A DNA stretch of 64,000 nucleotides from Chryseobacterium senegalense (GTDB taxonomy: Bacteria; Bacteroidota; Bacteroidia; Flavobacteriales; Weeksellaceae). The DNA is taken from assembly GCA_001403755.1 (NCBI GenBank), contig CYUH01000015.1:722589-786588 (forward strand), in the 5' to 3' direction. Below, in pieces: positions 51,742 to 60,149 of the stretch. Numbering within the stretch: the first letter of the stretch is position 1; each line of letters starts with the position of its first letter. Below the pieces are notes generated by a model. The model did not search any database. It was not told the origin of the DNA and saw only the letters and a list, made by a program, of their open reading frames with translations. A program made the translations under genes and the position numbers.

Positions 51742-54700
51742 ATGTCTAATAAAAAAAGAATATTCGTAGAAAAACGTGGAATTTTCGATGTGGAAAGTCC
51801 TAAGATTTTCAGTGAAGTAAAAACCATCGTTCCTCATATTCAGGATGTGAAAGTTTATAACATTTATGATTTGTTCGGGATCGAAGAAAACGATCTTAAC
51901 AAAGTAATTTTCAATACTTTTGTAGATCCGGTCGTTGATATTCTTCACACCGAAAACCCGGCTAAAAACCTTCATTTTGCTACGGAATTTCTACCTGGCC
52001 AATACGATCAGAGAGCAGATTCTGCGCAGCAATGTATCGCTCTACTCACAGAAAATGAAAACTCAAAAGTGAGAAGCGGAAAGTTGATCGAACTTTTTGG
52101 CGTTACAGAAAATGAAATCGAAAAAATAAAAAATCATTTAATTAACAAAGTCGAAAGTCAGGAAAAAGATTTGTCCAAGCTTGAAATCCCATCGGAAGAA
52201 ACCCCAGATCCGGTTATGATCCATGAGGGTTTTATTGATTTTTCTACGGAAGAACTTAATGAGTTTTATCACCAACATGGTTTTGCGTTGGGATTCGATG
52301 ATTTAGAATTTATTCAGAATTATTTTAAATCTGAAAACCGAAATCCATCGGAAACCGAACTCAAAGTGCTCGATACCTATTGGAGCGATCATTGTCGACA
52401 TACCACTTTCGAAACAGCATTAACTGATATTCAGTTTAATGATTCTTTTAAAGATACTTTAGAAAGAATTTTTAATGATTATTTAGAGAAAAGAAAATTT
52501 CTCGGAAGAGAAGCAAAACCGATTTCTTTGATGGATTTGGCTACAGTTTGTGCAAGATATTTCCACAAAACCGGTAAGCTGGAAAACCTCGTTGTTTCCG
52601 ATGAAATCAATGCGTGTACCATAGAAATTGAAGCCGAATTTGATGGCAAAAAAGAACCTTGGTACCTTTTATTTAAAAACGAAACCCACAATCATCCGAC
52701 AGAAATTGAACCTTTTGGTGGTGCTTCCACGTGCTTGGGTGGCGCAATTCGCGATCCATTGTCCGGAAGAGCGTTTGTTTATCAGGCGATGCGACTTTCC
52801 GGAGCTGCAGATGTTTTGGAACCGATTTCTGAAACTTTACCGGGAAAACTTCCGCAAAGAACGATTACGAAACAAGCCGCAAATGGCTATTCTTCCTACG
52901 GAAACCAGATTGGTTTGGCGACCACTTTGGTGAATGAAATTTACCACGATGGCTACAAAGCAAAACGCATGGAAGTTGGATTCGTAGTCGGAGCGGTGAA
53001 AAAAGATTGGGTAAGACGCGAAAAACCACAACCTGGAGATTTGGTGATTTTGCTCGGTGGAGCAACCGGTCGCGACGGAGTTGGAGGCGCAACAGGAAGT
53101 TCAAAAGAACAGGATGAAACCTCTATCCATACACTTTCCACGGAAGTTCAGAAGGGAAATGCGGTGGAAGAACGTAAAATTCAGCGTTTATTCAGAAATC
53201 CTGAAGTCACTACTTTAATTAAAAAATCAAACGATTTTGGAGCCGGTGGCGTTTCTGTCGCTATTGGCGAGATTGCTGATTCGTTGGAAATTAACCTTGA
53301 TATTTTGCCTTTGAAATATGAAGGCTTAAACGGAACCGAACTCGCTATTTCCGAATCTCAGGAAAGAATGGCGGTGGTGATTGAAGCGAATCATAAAGAA
53401 AAATTCATCAAATTCTGCGAAAAGGAAAATATCAAAGCTGTAGAAGTGGCGAAAGTAACCGATTCCGGAAGAATGCAGATGTTTTGGCAAGGCAATAAAA
53501 TTGTGGATTTAAGCCGCGAATTTTTAGATACCAACGGTTGTGCGAAATCTCAATGTGCGGAAATTTCACATTTGCAAAAAGTTGATAATCAAAATATCAA
53601 ATTTTCTGAGGAGAATTTCTTGAAAGCAATTTCTAGTAAAAATAATGCTTCGCAGAAAGGTTTGGCAGAAATGTTTGACGCATCCGTTGGTGGAACTTCC
53701 GTTGCGATGCCTTTCGGAGGGAAATATCAAGAGACTGAAATGGAAGGAAGTGTCCAGACGCTTCCGGTTTTAAACGCGGAAAATATCGAAACTGTTTCTT
53801 TGGCAAGTTGGGGTTTTGATGCGGAAATTTCTTCGCAAAACTCGATGATTGGAGCTGCAAATGCGGTGGTCGAAAGCGTTGCCAAAATCGTGGCAATGGG
53901 AGGAAAATATCAAAATATCCGTTTGAGTTTCCAGGAGTATTTCGAAAAATTGGGAAATAAACCCGAAAAATGGGGAAAACCTTTGGCTTCCTTGCTGGGA
54001 GCTTACGATGCACAAATGAATTTGGAACTCGCTGCAATTGGCGGAAAAGATTCGATGAGTGGAAGTTACCAGGATATCAATGTACCACCAACTCTGATTT
54101 CTTTTGCTTGTGCAAATGGCGAAAAGAAAAATATCATTTCTCCGGAACTGAAAAAAGCGGGAAACAAATTGTATTTTTTCCAACATATTCCTCAGGAAAA
54201 CGGTTTGCCGGATTATGAAAATTTGAAGAAAGTTTTCGATTATATTCATCAAAATATTCAGTCGGGAAATATTGTTTCTGTTAAAACTGTGAAAGATGGA
54301 GGTGTAGCAGTGGCCTTAGCAAAAATGTGTTTTGGAAATCAATTAGGAGCTGCAATTTCTTTGGAAGAAGATTTACTTTTAAATAAAAATATTGGAAGTT
54401 TAATTATTGAAACTACCTCAGATTTGGAAAATGGTTTATTTCAATTGATTGGTGAGGTTAAAACTGATAAATGTTTAATAATTAATGATTTAAAAATTTC
54501 GATCTCAAGTTTATTTGAGGCTTGGAAAGGAACTTTTGAAGAACTATTTCCGACGGTAGAGAAAGAAAAAATTGTGGTCGAATTGGACGAAAAATTGAAT
54601 GCTACAAAAGCAGAAACCATAATAATTCGAAAACACGGAAGTGCAAAACCTCGTGTTTTTGCACCTATTTTTCCGGGAACCAATTGTGAATATGAAACTC

Positions 54701-55437
54701 AAAATGCCTTCCGAAAAGAAGGAGCAGAAGTTTCAAGTTTGCCGTTGATCAATTTGAATCATCAGCTTATTAACGAAAGTTTGGATGCGTGGATTTCGCA
54801 AATCAAACAGTCTCAAATTTTGGTGTTTTCTGGAGGTTTCTCTGCAGGTGATGAGCCGGATGGTTCTGCAAAATTCATTGTCAATGTTTTGAAAAACGAG
54901 AAAATGAAAAATGCTGTTCACGAATTATTAAACCGCGATGGAATGATTCTCGGTATTTGCAACGGGTTCCAGGCATTGGTAAAATCCGGACTTTTGCCTT
55001 ATGGTGAAATTCGTGATTTAGATGAAATTTCACCTACTTTGGCGCACAATGCGATCGGAAGACATATTTCTCAGATGGTTGATGTGAAAGTTGTCAGTGA
55101 TCAGTCGCCGTGGTTAAAAGGAATGAAAGATCAAGTTTTTACCATTCCGATCTCTCATGGGGAAGGAAGATTTATGGCCTCTGAAGAAGTTATTAAAGAA
55201 TTATATGAGAACGGACAAATTGCGACGCAATACATTGATTTTGAAGGGAATATTGCACACGGAATGCCTTTTAATCCAAATAATTCTTTGTTCGGGATTG
55301 AAGGTATTGCAAGTAAATCCGGAAAAATTTTTGGTAGAATGGGGCATCCGGAAAGATTTTCGGAAGGTTTGTTGAAGAATATTCCGACCGCCAATTATCA
55401 TAATATTTTCAAAAACGGTGTGGAGTACTTCAAGTAA
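51742..55437 (+). CDS. purL: Phosphoribosylformylglycinamidine synthase (long, single-chain)
   Basis: A 1231-residue enzyme that makes FGAM from FGAR, ATP and glutamine. The single-chain form joins the PurS/Q/L activities: an N-terminal PurS-like part, two ATP-binding synthase halves (KNETHNHPTEIEPFGGA near 312, and later NDFGAGGVSVAIGE), and a C-terminal glutaminase with nucleophile Cys in ILGICNGFQA near 1070 and HPERFSEG near the end. Length is close to the E. coli type. Upstream of satD. Confidence 0.97.
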   Translation: MSNKKRIFVEKRGIFDVESPKIFSEVKTIVPHIQDVKVYNIYDLFGIEENDLNKVIFNTFVDPVVDILHTENPAKNLHFATEFLPGQYDQRADSAQQCIALLTENENSKVRSGKLIELFGVTENEIEKIKNHLINKVESQEKDLSKLEIPSEETPDPVMIHEGFIDFSTEELNEFYHQHGFALGFDDLEFIQNYFKSENRNPSETELKVLDTYWSDHCRHTTFETALTDIQFNDSFKDTLERIFNDYLEKRKFLGREAKPISLMDLATVCARYFHKTGKLENLVVSDEINACTIEIEAEFDGKKEPWYLLFKNETHNHPTEIEPFGGASTCLGGAIRDPLSGRAFVYQAMRLSGAADVLEPISETLPGKLPQRTITKQAANGYSSYGNQIGLATTLVNEIYHDGYKAKRMEVGFVVGAVKKDWVRREKPQPGDLVILLGGATGRDGVGGATGSSKEQDETSIHTLSTEVQKGNAVEERKIQRLFRNPEVTTLIKKSNDFGAGGVSVAIGEIADSLEINLDILPLKYEGLNGTELAISESQERMAVVIEANHKEKFIKFCEKENIKAVEVAKVTDSGRMQMFWQGNKIVDLSREFLDTNGCAKSQCAEISHLQKVDNQNIKFSEENFLKAISSKNNASQKGLAEMFDASVGGTSVAMPFGGKYQETEMEGSVQTLPVLNAENIETVSLASWGFDAEISSQNSMIGAANAVVESVAKIVAMGGKYQNIRLSFQEYFEKLGNKPEKWGKPLASLLGAYDAQMNLELAAIGGKDSMSGSYQDINVPPTLISFACANGEKKNIISPELKKAGNKLYFFQHIPQENGLPDYENLKKVFDYIHQNIQSGNIVSVKTVKDGGVAVALAKMCFGNQLGAAISLEEDLLLNKNIGSLIIETTSDLENGLFQLIGEVKTDKCLIINDLKISISSLFEAWKGTFEELFPTVEKEKIVVELDEKLNATKAETIIIRKHGSAKPRVFAPIFPGTNCEYETQNAFRKEGAEVSSLPLINLNHQLINESLDAWISQIKQSQILVFSGGFSAGDEPDGSAKFIVNVLKNEKMKNAVHELLNRDGMILGICNGFQALVKSGLLPYGEIRDLDEISPTLAHNAIGRHISQMVDVKVVSDQSPWLKGMKDQVFTIPISHGEGRFMASEEVIKELYENGQIATQYIDFEGNIAHGMPFNPNNSLFGIEGIASKSGKIFGRMGHPERFSEGLLKNIPTANYHNIFKNGVEYFK

Positions 55438-55482
55438 TCAGTGTTTTGATGATTTATAATGATTTTAAAAATTAAAAATAAA

Positions 55483-55565
55483 TTATAAGTAAATTTCCTT
55501 ATAAAATAAATTTATTAGCGATTTAGCTTATATTTATGTTTTATAAGGGTAATTGCTTATATTTG
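55483..55565 (+). promoter_or_regulatory. Repeat-rich promoter/operator before satD
   Basis: Five TTATAAG/CTTATA-like motifs occur at 55483, 55498, 55527, 55541 and 55556. CCTTATAAAA (55497-55506) and TTTTATAAGG (55539-55548) are exact inverted repeats, and GCTTATATTT recurs directly. The -7 box TATATTTG (55558-55565) overlaps the last motif and lies 5 bp before the ATG. This looks like an operator, perhaps for SatD's own HTH. Confidence 0.5.
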
Positions 55566-55569
55566 TGAA

Positions 55570-56175
55570 ATGATTGCTATTGTTACCGGAGATATTATCA
55601 ATTCTCAAAATACCGATTCCGAATTGTGGCTTCCTAAGTTGAAAAATTTATTAGGAAGTTGGTCTGCAACTCCCGAAAACTGGGAAGTATATCGTGGTGA
55701 CGAATTTCAGGTAAAATGCACTGTAGATGAGGTTTTTTCAAAAGCAATGATGATTAAATCACTAATCAAAACTTTTGAGAATCTGGACGTAAGATTAGCA
55801 ATCGGAATCGGAAACGAAGTTTTTCTGTCTGAAAAAATTACCGAATCCAACGGCTCTGCCTACGTAAATTCTGGGCGACTTTTAAATGACATAACTACCG
55901 AAGGACGCACCTTGGCAATAAATACCGATAATGATAAAGTGAACCGCGATTTAAATATTCTTTTTAAATGGACCTCGATAGATTTCGACAGTTGGTCCAT
56001 TGCCACAGCGGAAATTATTCACCGCTTGCTGATCAATCCGGAGCTTACGCAAGAAGAATTAGCAAAGGAATTGAATATTACTCAATCATCAGTAAGTCAG
56101 AGAATTAAACGATCTCATTTCGATTTGATTCAGGAAACCGATTTGTTTTTCAGAAAAAAAATAGCAGAACTCTAA
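55570..56175 (+). CDS. SatD family protein with C-terminal HTH
   Basis: A 201-residue protein of the SatD family. The N-terminal part (1-130) looks like a class III nucleotide cyclase fold: TGDIINS (D8), YRGDEFQ (D44), then LDVRLAIGIG and GSAYVNSGRLLND, in the usual order of cyclase motifs but with a shorter first interval. Whether the metal-binding pair is active is unknown. The C-terminus has an HTH (LTQEELAKELNITQSSVSQRIKR). Its stop overlaps the DUF3307 start (TAATG). Named after the streptococcal sat locus; function not established. Confidence 0.8.
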   Translation: MIAIVTGDIINSQNTDSELWLPKLKNLLGSWSATPENWEVYRGDEFQVKCTVDEVFSKAMMIKSLIKTFENLDVRLAIGIGNEVFLSEKITESNGSAYVNSGRLLNDITTEGRTLAINTDNDKVNRDLNILFKWTSIDFDSWSIATAEIIHRLLINPELTQEELAKELNITQSSVSQRIKRSHFDLIQETDLFFRKKIAEL

Positions 56176-56876
56176 TGATTTTTATTCCTCTCATATTGGC
56201 ACATTTGTTAGGAGATTTTCTTCTGCAGCCCAATTCGTGGGTTGCTGATAAAGAGCGGAAAAAAGCCGGAAGCGTTTATTTGTATTTGCATATTTTGCTT
56301 CACACGGTTTTGGCTTTTGTTTTTTTATGGAATATCGAACTTTGGTGGATCGCTGCAACCATCGGCTTTTCGCATTTTTTGATCGATTGGGCAAAACTCA
56401 GTTTTCAAAATGCAAAAACCAAACGAACCTGGTTTTTTGTGGATCAATTGCTTCATGTTTTAGTTATTGCAGCGCTATCGATGCTGTATTTTCCATATTT
56501 CATGTGGAACGATTTCTTTAATTCTGAATCTTTAAAACTCATCACGGCCGTGGTTTTTTTAACGTTTCCGTCTTCTATTTTTATCAAAACATTAATCTCG
56601 ATTTGGACTCCAGTTACCGTAGAACACAGCAAATTACAAACGGAATCCTTAGTGAATGCAGGGAAATACATCGGAATCCTCGAAAGACTTTTGGTTTTTG
56701 TATTCATTCTTGTCGACCATTGGGAAGGCGTGGGTTTTATGATTGCCGCAAAATCGGTTTTCAGATTTAGTGATTTGGCAGAAGCAAAGCAAAGAAAACT
56801 GACCGAATACGTATTGATAGGAACTTTACTAAGTTTCGGAATCGCTGTATTGACAGGGATTTTAGTTAGAATTTAA
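56175..56876 (+). CDS. DUF3307 membrane protein
   Basis: A 233-residue polytopic protein with about six hydrophobic segments. The N-terminal MIFIPLILAHLLGDFLLQPNSWVADK is the DUF3307 signature. His and Asp residues in helices (HLLGDF, HFLIDW, DQLLHVLV) are conserved-looking and could bind metal or carry ions. It is coupled to satD by a 1-nt overlap, and the pair recurs in other bacteria, which implies joint function. Mechanism unknown. Confidence 0.85.
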   Translation: MIFIPLILAHLLGDFLLQPNSWVADKERKKAGSVYLYLHILLHTVLAFVFLWNIELWWIAATIGFSHFLIDWAKLSFQNAKTKRTWFFVDQLLHVLVIAALSMLYFPYFMWNDFFNSESLKLITAVVFLTFPSSIFIKTLISIWTPVTVEHSKLQTESLVNAGKYIGILERLLVFVFILVDHWEGVGFMIAAKSVFRFSDLAEAKQRKLTEYVLIGTLLSFGIAVLTGILVRI

Positions 56877-56917
56877 ATTAAAAAAAAACAGTTGAAATAA
56901 TCAAATAAAAAATAAAA

Positions 56918-57637
56918 ATGACAAAAGGAGCACTGCTTTATGAAGGAAAAGCAAAACAAGTTTTCGAAACCGATCAGCCAAATGAAGTGATTGTTCGTTT
57001 CAAGGATGATGCGACCGCTTTTAACGCACAAAAAAGAGGAAGTGTAGATTTGAAAGGCGAGATGAATAACGCCATCACCACCTTGATTTTCGAATATTTG
57101 AATGAGAAAGGAATTCCGACACACTTTATAAAAAAAATCGATGAAAGAGAGCAGTTGGTTAAGAAAGTGAACATTATTCCCTTAGAAATGGTGGTAAGAA
57201 ATTATTCTGCCGGAAGTATGGCGCAAAGATTAGGGGTGGAAGAAGGCATAAAATCACCAGTCACCATTTTCGATATTTGCTATAAAAAAGATGAGTTGGG
57301 AGATCCGCTTATCAATGATCATCATGCAGTTTTCTTGGGGGCAGCAACCTACGAAGAACTCGATGAAATGTATGAACTTACTTCAGATATCAACGAGATT
57401 TTGATCGATCTTTTCGATAAAATGAATATTATTCTGGTAGATTTTAAAATCGAATTGGGCAAAACGGCAGACGGAAAAATTGTTCTTGCCGACGAAATTT
57501 CACCCGATACTTGCAGACTTTGGGATAAAGATACGATGAAAAAATTGGATAAAGACCGTTTCAGAAGAGATTTGGGCGAGGTGACAGAAGCTTACGTTGA
57601 GATCTACGAACGATTGAAAAAGGTACTGAACAAATAA
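56918..57637 (+). CDS. purC: Phosphoribosylaminoimidazole-succinocarboxamide synthase
   Basis: A 239-residue ATP-dependent synthetase joining CAIR and aspartate to give SAICAR, which PurB then cleaves. [27 protein letters not shown] and [14 protein letters not shown] are the conserved SAICAR synthase segments. Length is typical of the bacterial monofunctional enzyme. purF follows after 22 bp; purC starts 41 bp after the DUF3307 stop without a clear promoter. Confidence 0.96.
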   Translation: MTKGALLYEGKAKQVFETDQPNEVIVRFKDDATAFNAQKRGSVDLKGEMNNAITTLIFEYLNEKGIPTHFIKKIDEREQLVKKVNIIPLEMVVRNYSAGSMAQRLGVEEGIKSPVTIFDICYKKDELGDPLINDHHAVFLGAATYEELDEMYELTSDINEILIDLFDKMNIILVDFKIELGKTADGKIVLADEISPDTCRLWDKDTMKKLDKDRFRRDLGEVTEAYVEIYERLKKVLNK

Positions 57638-57659
57638 TTTTTTTGGAGAAAAGTAAAAA

Positions 57660-59150
57660 ATGAAAGATTTACCACAACATAAAGTAAATTATTTAAACCA
57701 GTTCAAAGAAAGAACATACGGAAGAAATTTGCTGAAATCAGAAGACCTTTTTGATGCACCTTCTGAAGAATGCGGAATTTTCGGACTGTACTCCGATAAG
57801 GATTTAGATACCTTTTCACTTTCGCAGTTCGGCCTTTTTGCATTGCAGCATCGCGGTCAGGAAGCTTGCGGTATTTCGGTAATGAAAAATGGAAAAATTT
57901 TCAATATCAAAGATGAAGGCCTCGTGCTCGATGTGTACAAGAACATTCGCGAACCTGAAACTTTCATGGGAAATTCCGCAATTGGACATACAAGATATAC
58001 TACAGCGGGCGACAAAAAAAAGTATAATTTTCAACCCTTCTTTGCGAAAAACGAATACGACCAAATTATCCTTTCGATCGCTCATAATGGTAATTTGACC
58101 AACGCTGAGGAACTCAAAAAAGAACTCGAAGCAGAAGGAGTTGTTTTCAAGGCAACTTCCGATTCTGAAGTTATTTTAAGATTGATTCAGAAAAACTTGG
58201 ATCTCGGTTTGCGAGGAGCCATCAAAGCCACAATGGAAAAGATTGAAGGCGCTTATTCGGTTGTAGGAATGACTCGAAATAAATTCTTTGCATTCCGCGA
58301 TTTCCACGGGATTCGCCCTTTGGTTTTGGGAGCGATTGATGAGAAAACCTTTGTTGCAGCTTCGGAATCTGTCGCATTAGACGCGGTGGGTGCGCAATAT
58401 GTTCGTGATATTTTACCCGGCGAAATCGTTTATACCAGTGAAAATGAAAAAGGTTTAAAATCTTTCTTGGTTAAAGAAAACTGCGAGAAAAGAATCTGTG
58501 CTTTCGAATATATTTATTTTGCAAGACCGGATTCTGTGCTGGAAAATATTAATGTTCATGAAATTCGCGAAAAATCCGGGATGAAAATCTGGGAACAGGC
58601 TCCTGTGGAAGCTGATATTGTGATCGGTGTTCCCGATTCCGGAGTTCCGGCAGCGATTGGTTTTTCCATTGCTTCGGGTATTCCTTTTCGTCCGGTTTTG
58701 ATTAAAAATCGGTATATCGGAAGAAGTTTCATCGTTCCAACCCAGGAAATGCGGGAAAGAATTGTGAACTTAAAACTCAACCCAATTCTTTCAGAAATCA
58801 AAGGAAAAAGGGTAGTGATCATCGACGATTCTATTGTTCGTGGAACCACTTCAAAGCGTTTGGTGAAAATTTTGAAAGATGCTGGAGTAAAGGAAATCCA
58901 TTTCCGCAGCGTTTCACCACCGATTATTGCACCGTGTTATTTGGGTATCGATACGCCTTCGAAAGACGACTTAATTTCTGCCAATATGTCGGTAGAGGAG
59001 TTGCGGGATTATTTGGGTGTTGATTCGTTGGAGTTTTTGAGTATGGATAACCTCCGCGTCATTTTAGGAAGTTCCAACCATTGCTTCGGGTGTTTTACGG
59101 AAGAATATCCGGTTCCGGCGGGTCCTAACCCAGATTATACTGATGAATAA
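57660..59150 (+). CDS. purF: Amidophosphoribosyltransferase
   Basis: A 496-residue enzyme for the first committed step of purine synthesis (PRPP + Gln to phosphoribosylamine). The catalytic N-terminal Cys38 of the mature chain lies in SEECGIFG after a 37-residue propeptide, longer than in B. subtilis. The PRPP site is IIDDSIVRGTTSKRLV. Cys-bearing segments (KRICAFEYIYFARP and NHCFGCFTEEYP) resemble the Fe-S form of B. subtilis PurF. Ends at a strong terminator. Confidence 0.95.
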   Translation: MKDLPQHKVNYLNQFKERTYGRNLLKSEDLFDAPSEECGIFGLYSDKDLDTFSLSQFGLFALQHRGQEACGISVMKNGKIFNIKDEGLVLDVYKNIREPETFMGNSAIGHTRYTTAGDKKKYNFQPFFAKNEYDQIILSIAHNGNLTNAEELKKELEAEGVVFKATSDSEVILRLIQKNLDLGLRGAIKATMEKIEGAYSVVGMTRNKFFAFRDFHGIRPLVLGAIDEKTFVAASESVALDAVGAQYVRDILPGEIVYTSENEKGLKSFLVKENCEKRICAFEYIYFARPDSVLENINVHEIREKSGMKIWEQAPVEADIVIGVPDSGVPAAIGFSIASGIPFRPVLIKNRYIGRSFIVPTQEMRERIVNLKLNPILSEIKGKRVVIIDDSIVRGTTSKRLVKILKDAGVKEIHFRSVSPPIIAPCYLGIDTPSKDDLISANMSVEELRDYLGVDSLEFLSMDNLRVILGSSNHCFGCFTEEYPVPAGPNPDYTDE

Positions 59151-59152
59151 AA

Positions 59153-59180
59153 AAAAGGTTGGGAAATTTCCCAACCTTTT
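59153..59180. terminator. Bidirectional terminator after purF
   Basis: AAAAGGTTGGGAAA and TTTCCCAACCTTTT form a perfect 14-bp inverted repeat between convergent purF and the outer-membrane barrel gene. Confidence 0.9.
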
Positions 59181-59215
59181 CTATATAAATTGTGTTTTTG
59201 ATATGAAGTGTGCTA

Positions 59216-59839
59216 TTACTTACTGAATTTGTAAGCTAAACCAACTTGGAATACATTGTTTTTAACTGAATCACCTGGGTTATCTTTGATAATGTCTGAT
59301 AATCCTGCAGTATATCTAGCAGTTAAACCTAAATTAGGTGTGAAATAATATCCAGCTCCTAAACCAATTCCAAAATCAAAAGTGTTGAAATTGTCTTTGT
59401 CCAAAGCAACGATAGTAGCATTGTCTGTACTTCCGTTAGTAGAGTTTTTGAATTTGTCTTTAGCACTTACTAAGAAACCAAACTGTGGTCCTGCTTCAAG
59501 GTAGAATCCTGGAGTTGCATTGTACTGGAACATTACCGGTACTGAAATGTAACCTAAGTTTCTAGAGTAATCTGCAGAGTAAGTATTCCCTAAAATTTCT
59601 GTACTTCTTGTCACTTTTGAACCAAGGTCATTATATAATACCTCTGGCTGAATGCTGAAGTTCTCTGCTAAAGGAGCATTCATAAATACACCGGCGTTAA
59701 ATCCAATTTTAGATTCTTGGTCGCTTAATGTTGCATCATCCGAAAGTGAAGAAACATTCATACCACCTTTAACACCAAATTGCTGTGCGAATGTTAATGA
59801 ACTCATTGCGATTGCTGCACCTAAAAATAACTTTTTCAT
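59216..59839 (-). CDS. Outer-membrane beta-barrel (porin family) protein
   Basis: A 207-residue exported protein with a signal peptide (about 1-18, SSLTFAQ) and a barrel of alternating hydrophobic strands with Gly turns (GVKGGMNVS at the start, GLGAGYYFTPNLGLTARYT, and the closing VFQVGLAYKF). It fits the small outer_membrane_beta_barrel/porin family common in flavobacteria. The role is unknown; related proteins are surface antigens or small channels. Its leader is about 130 nt and can fold. Confidence 0.9.
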   Translation of the reverse strand: MKKLFLGAAIAMSSLTFAQQFGVKGGMNVSSLSDDATLSDQESKIGFNAGVFMNAPLAENFSIQPEVLYNDLGSKVTRSTEILGNTYSADYSRNLGYISVPVMFQYNATPGFYLEAGPQFGFLVSAKDKFKNSTNGSTDNATIVALDKDNFNTFDFGIGLGAGYYFTPNLGLTARYTAGLSDIIKDNPGDSVKNNVFQVGLAYKFSK

Positions 59840-59880
59840 AATTTTTAAATTTTAATTAATTTCTTTTAAAACTTGATAAT

Positions 59881-59937
59881 CGTTTCTTTTAAAGTAGGTA
59901 AGCGGATTAATTTTTCCGGCTTACTTTCAGAAACGCT
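59881..59937 (-). promoter_or_regulatory. Imperfect leader hairpin before the barrel gene
   Basis: GTTTCT...AAAGTA..TAAGCGGA and TCCGGCTTAC-TTTC-AGAAAC pair with bulges. No T-run follows, so it is probably not a terminator but an mRNA leader structure. Confidence 0.4.
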
Positions 59938-59980
59938 TCTCAAATCTCACGTTTTTAAATTTGTTTTACGAGAGGGATGT

Positions 59981-59997
59981 TTCAAATGCTGTGCCAA
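59981..59997 (-). promoter_or_regulatory. Sigma-54-like promoter of the barrel gene
   Basis: The minus strand reads TTGGCACAGCATTTGAA: an exact -24 TTGGCAC with GG and GA ten bases apart, one base off GC at -12. It lies 142 bp upstream of the ATG. Confidence 0.45.
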
Positions 59998-60149
59998 AAA
60001 ACACCAGTTTTACAAAAAATTAAACAGTAGTTTAATTATGGTTTTGTTTAAAATACTGATAATCAATATTATAAATTAGTCATTTTTAAATATTTAAAGT
60101 TTTAAATATATTTTAACATTATGTACAAAATAATATTTTTTTCCACTTT

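Larger units (their letters stand above)
59840..60149. other. AT-rich intergenic region with leader hairpin and sigma-54-like promoter
   Basis: About 310 bp without a gene. It holds the upstream region of the minus-strand barrel gene, an imperfect hairpin (59881-59937) and a TTGGCAC box (59997-59991, minus). The right part (60040-60149) is A+T-rich with no evident signal; it adjoins the aroB stop. Confidence 0.6.
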
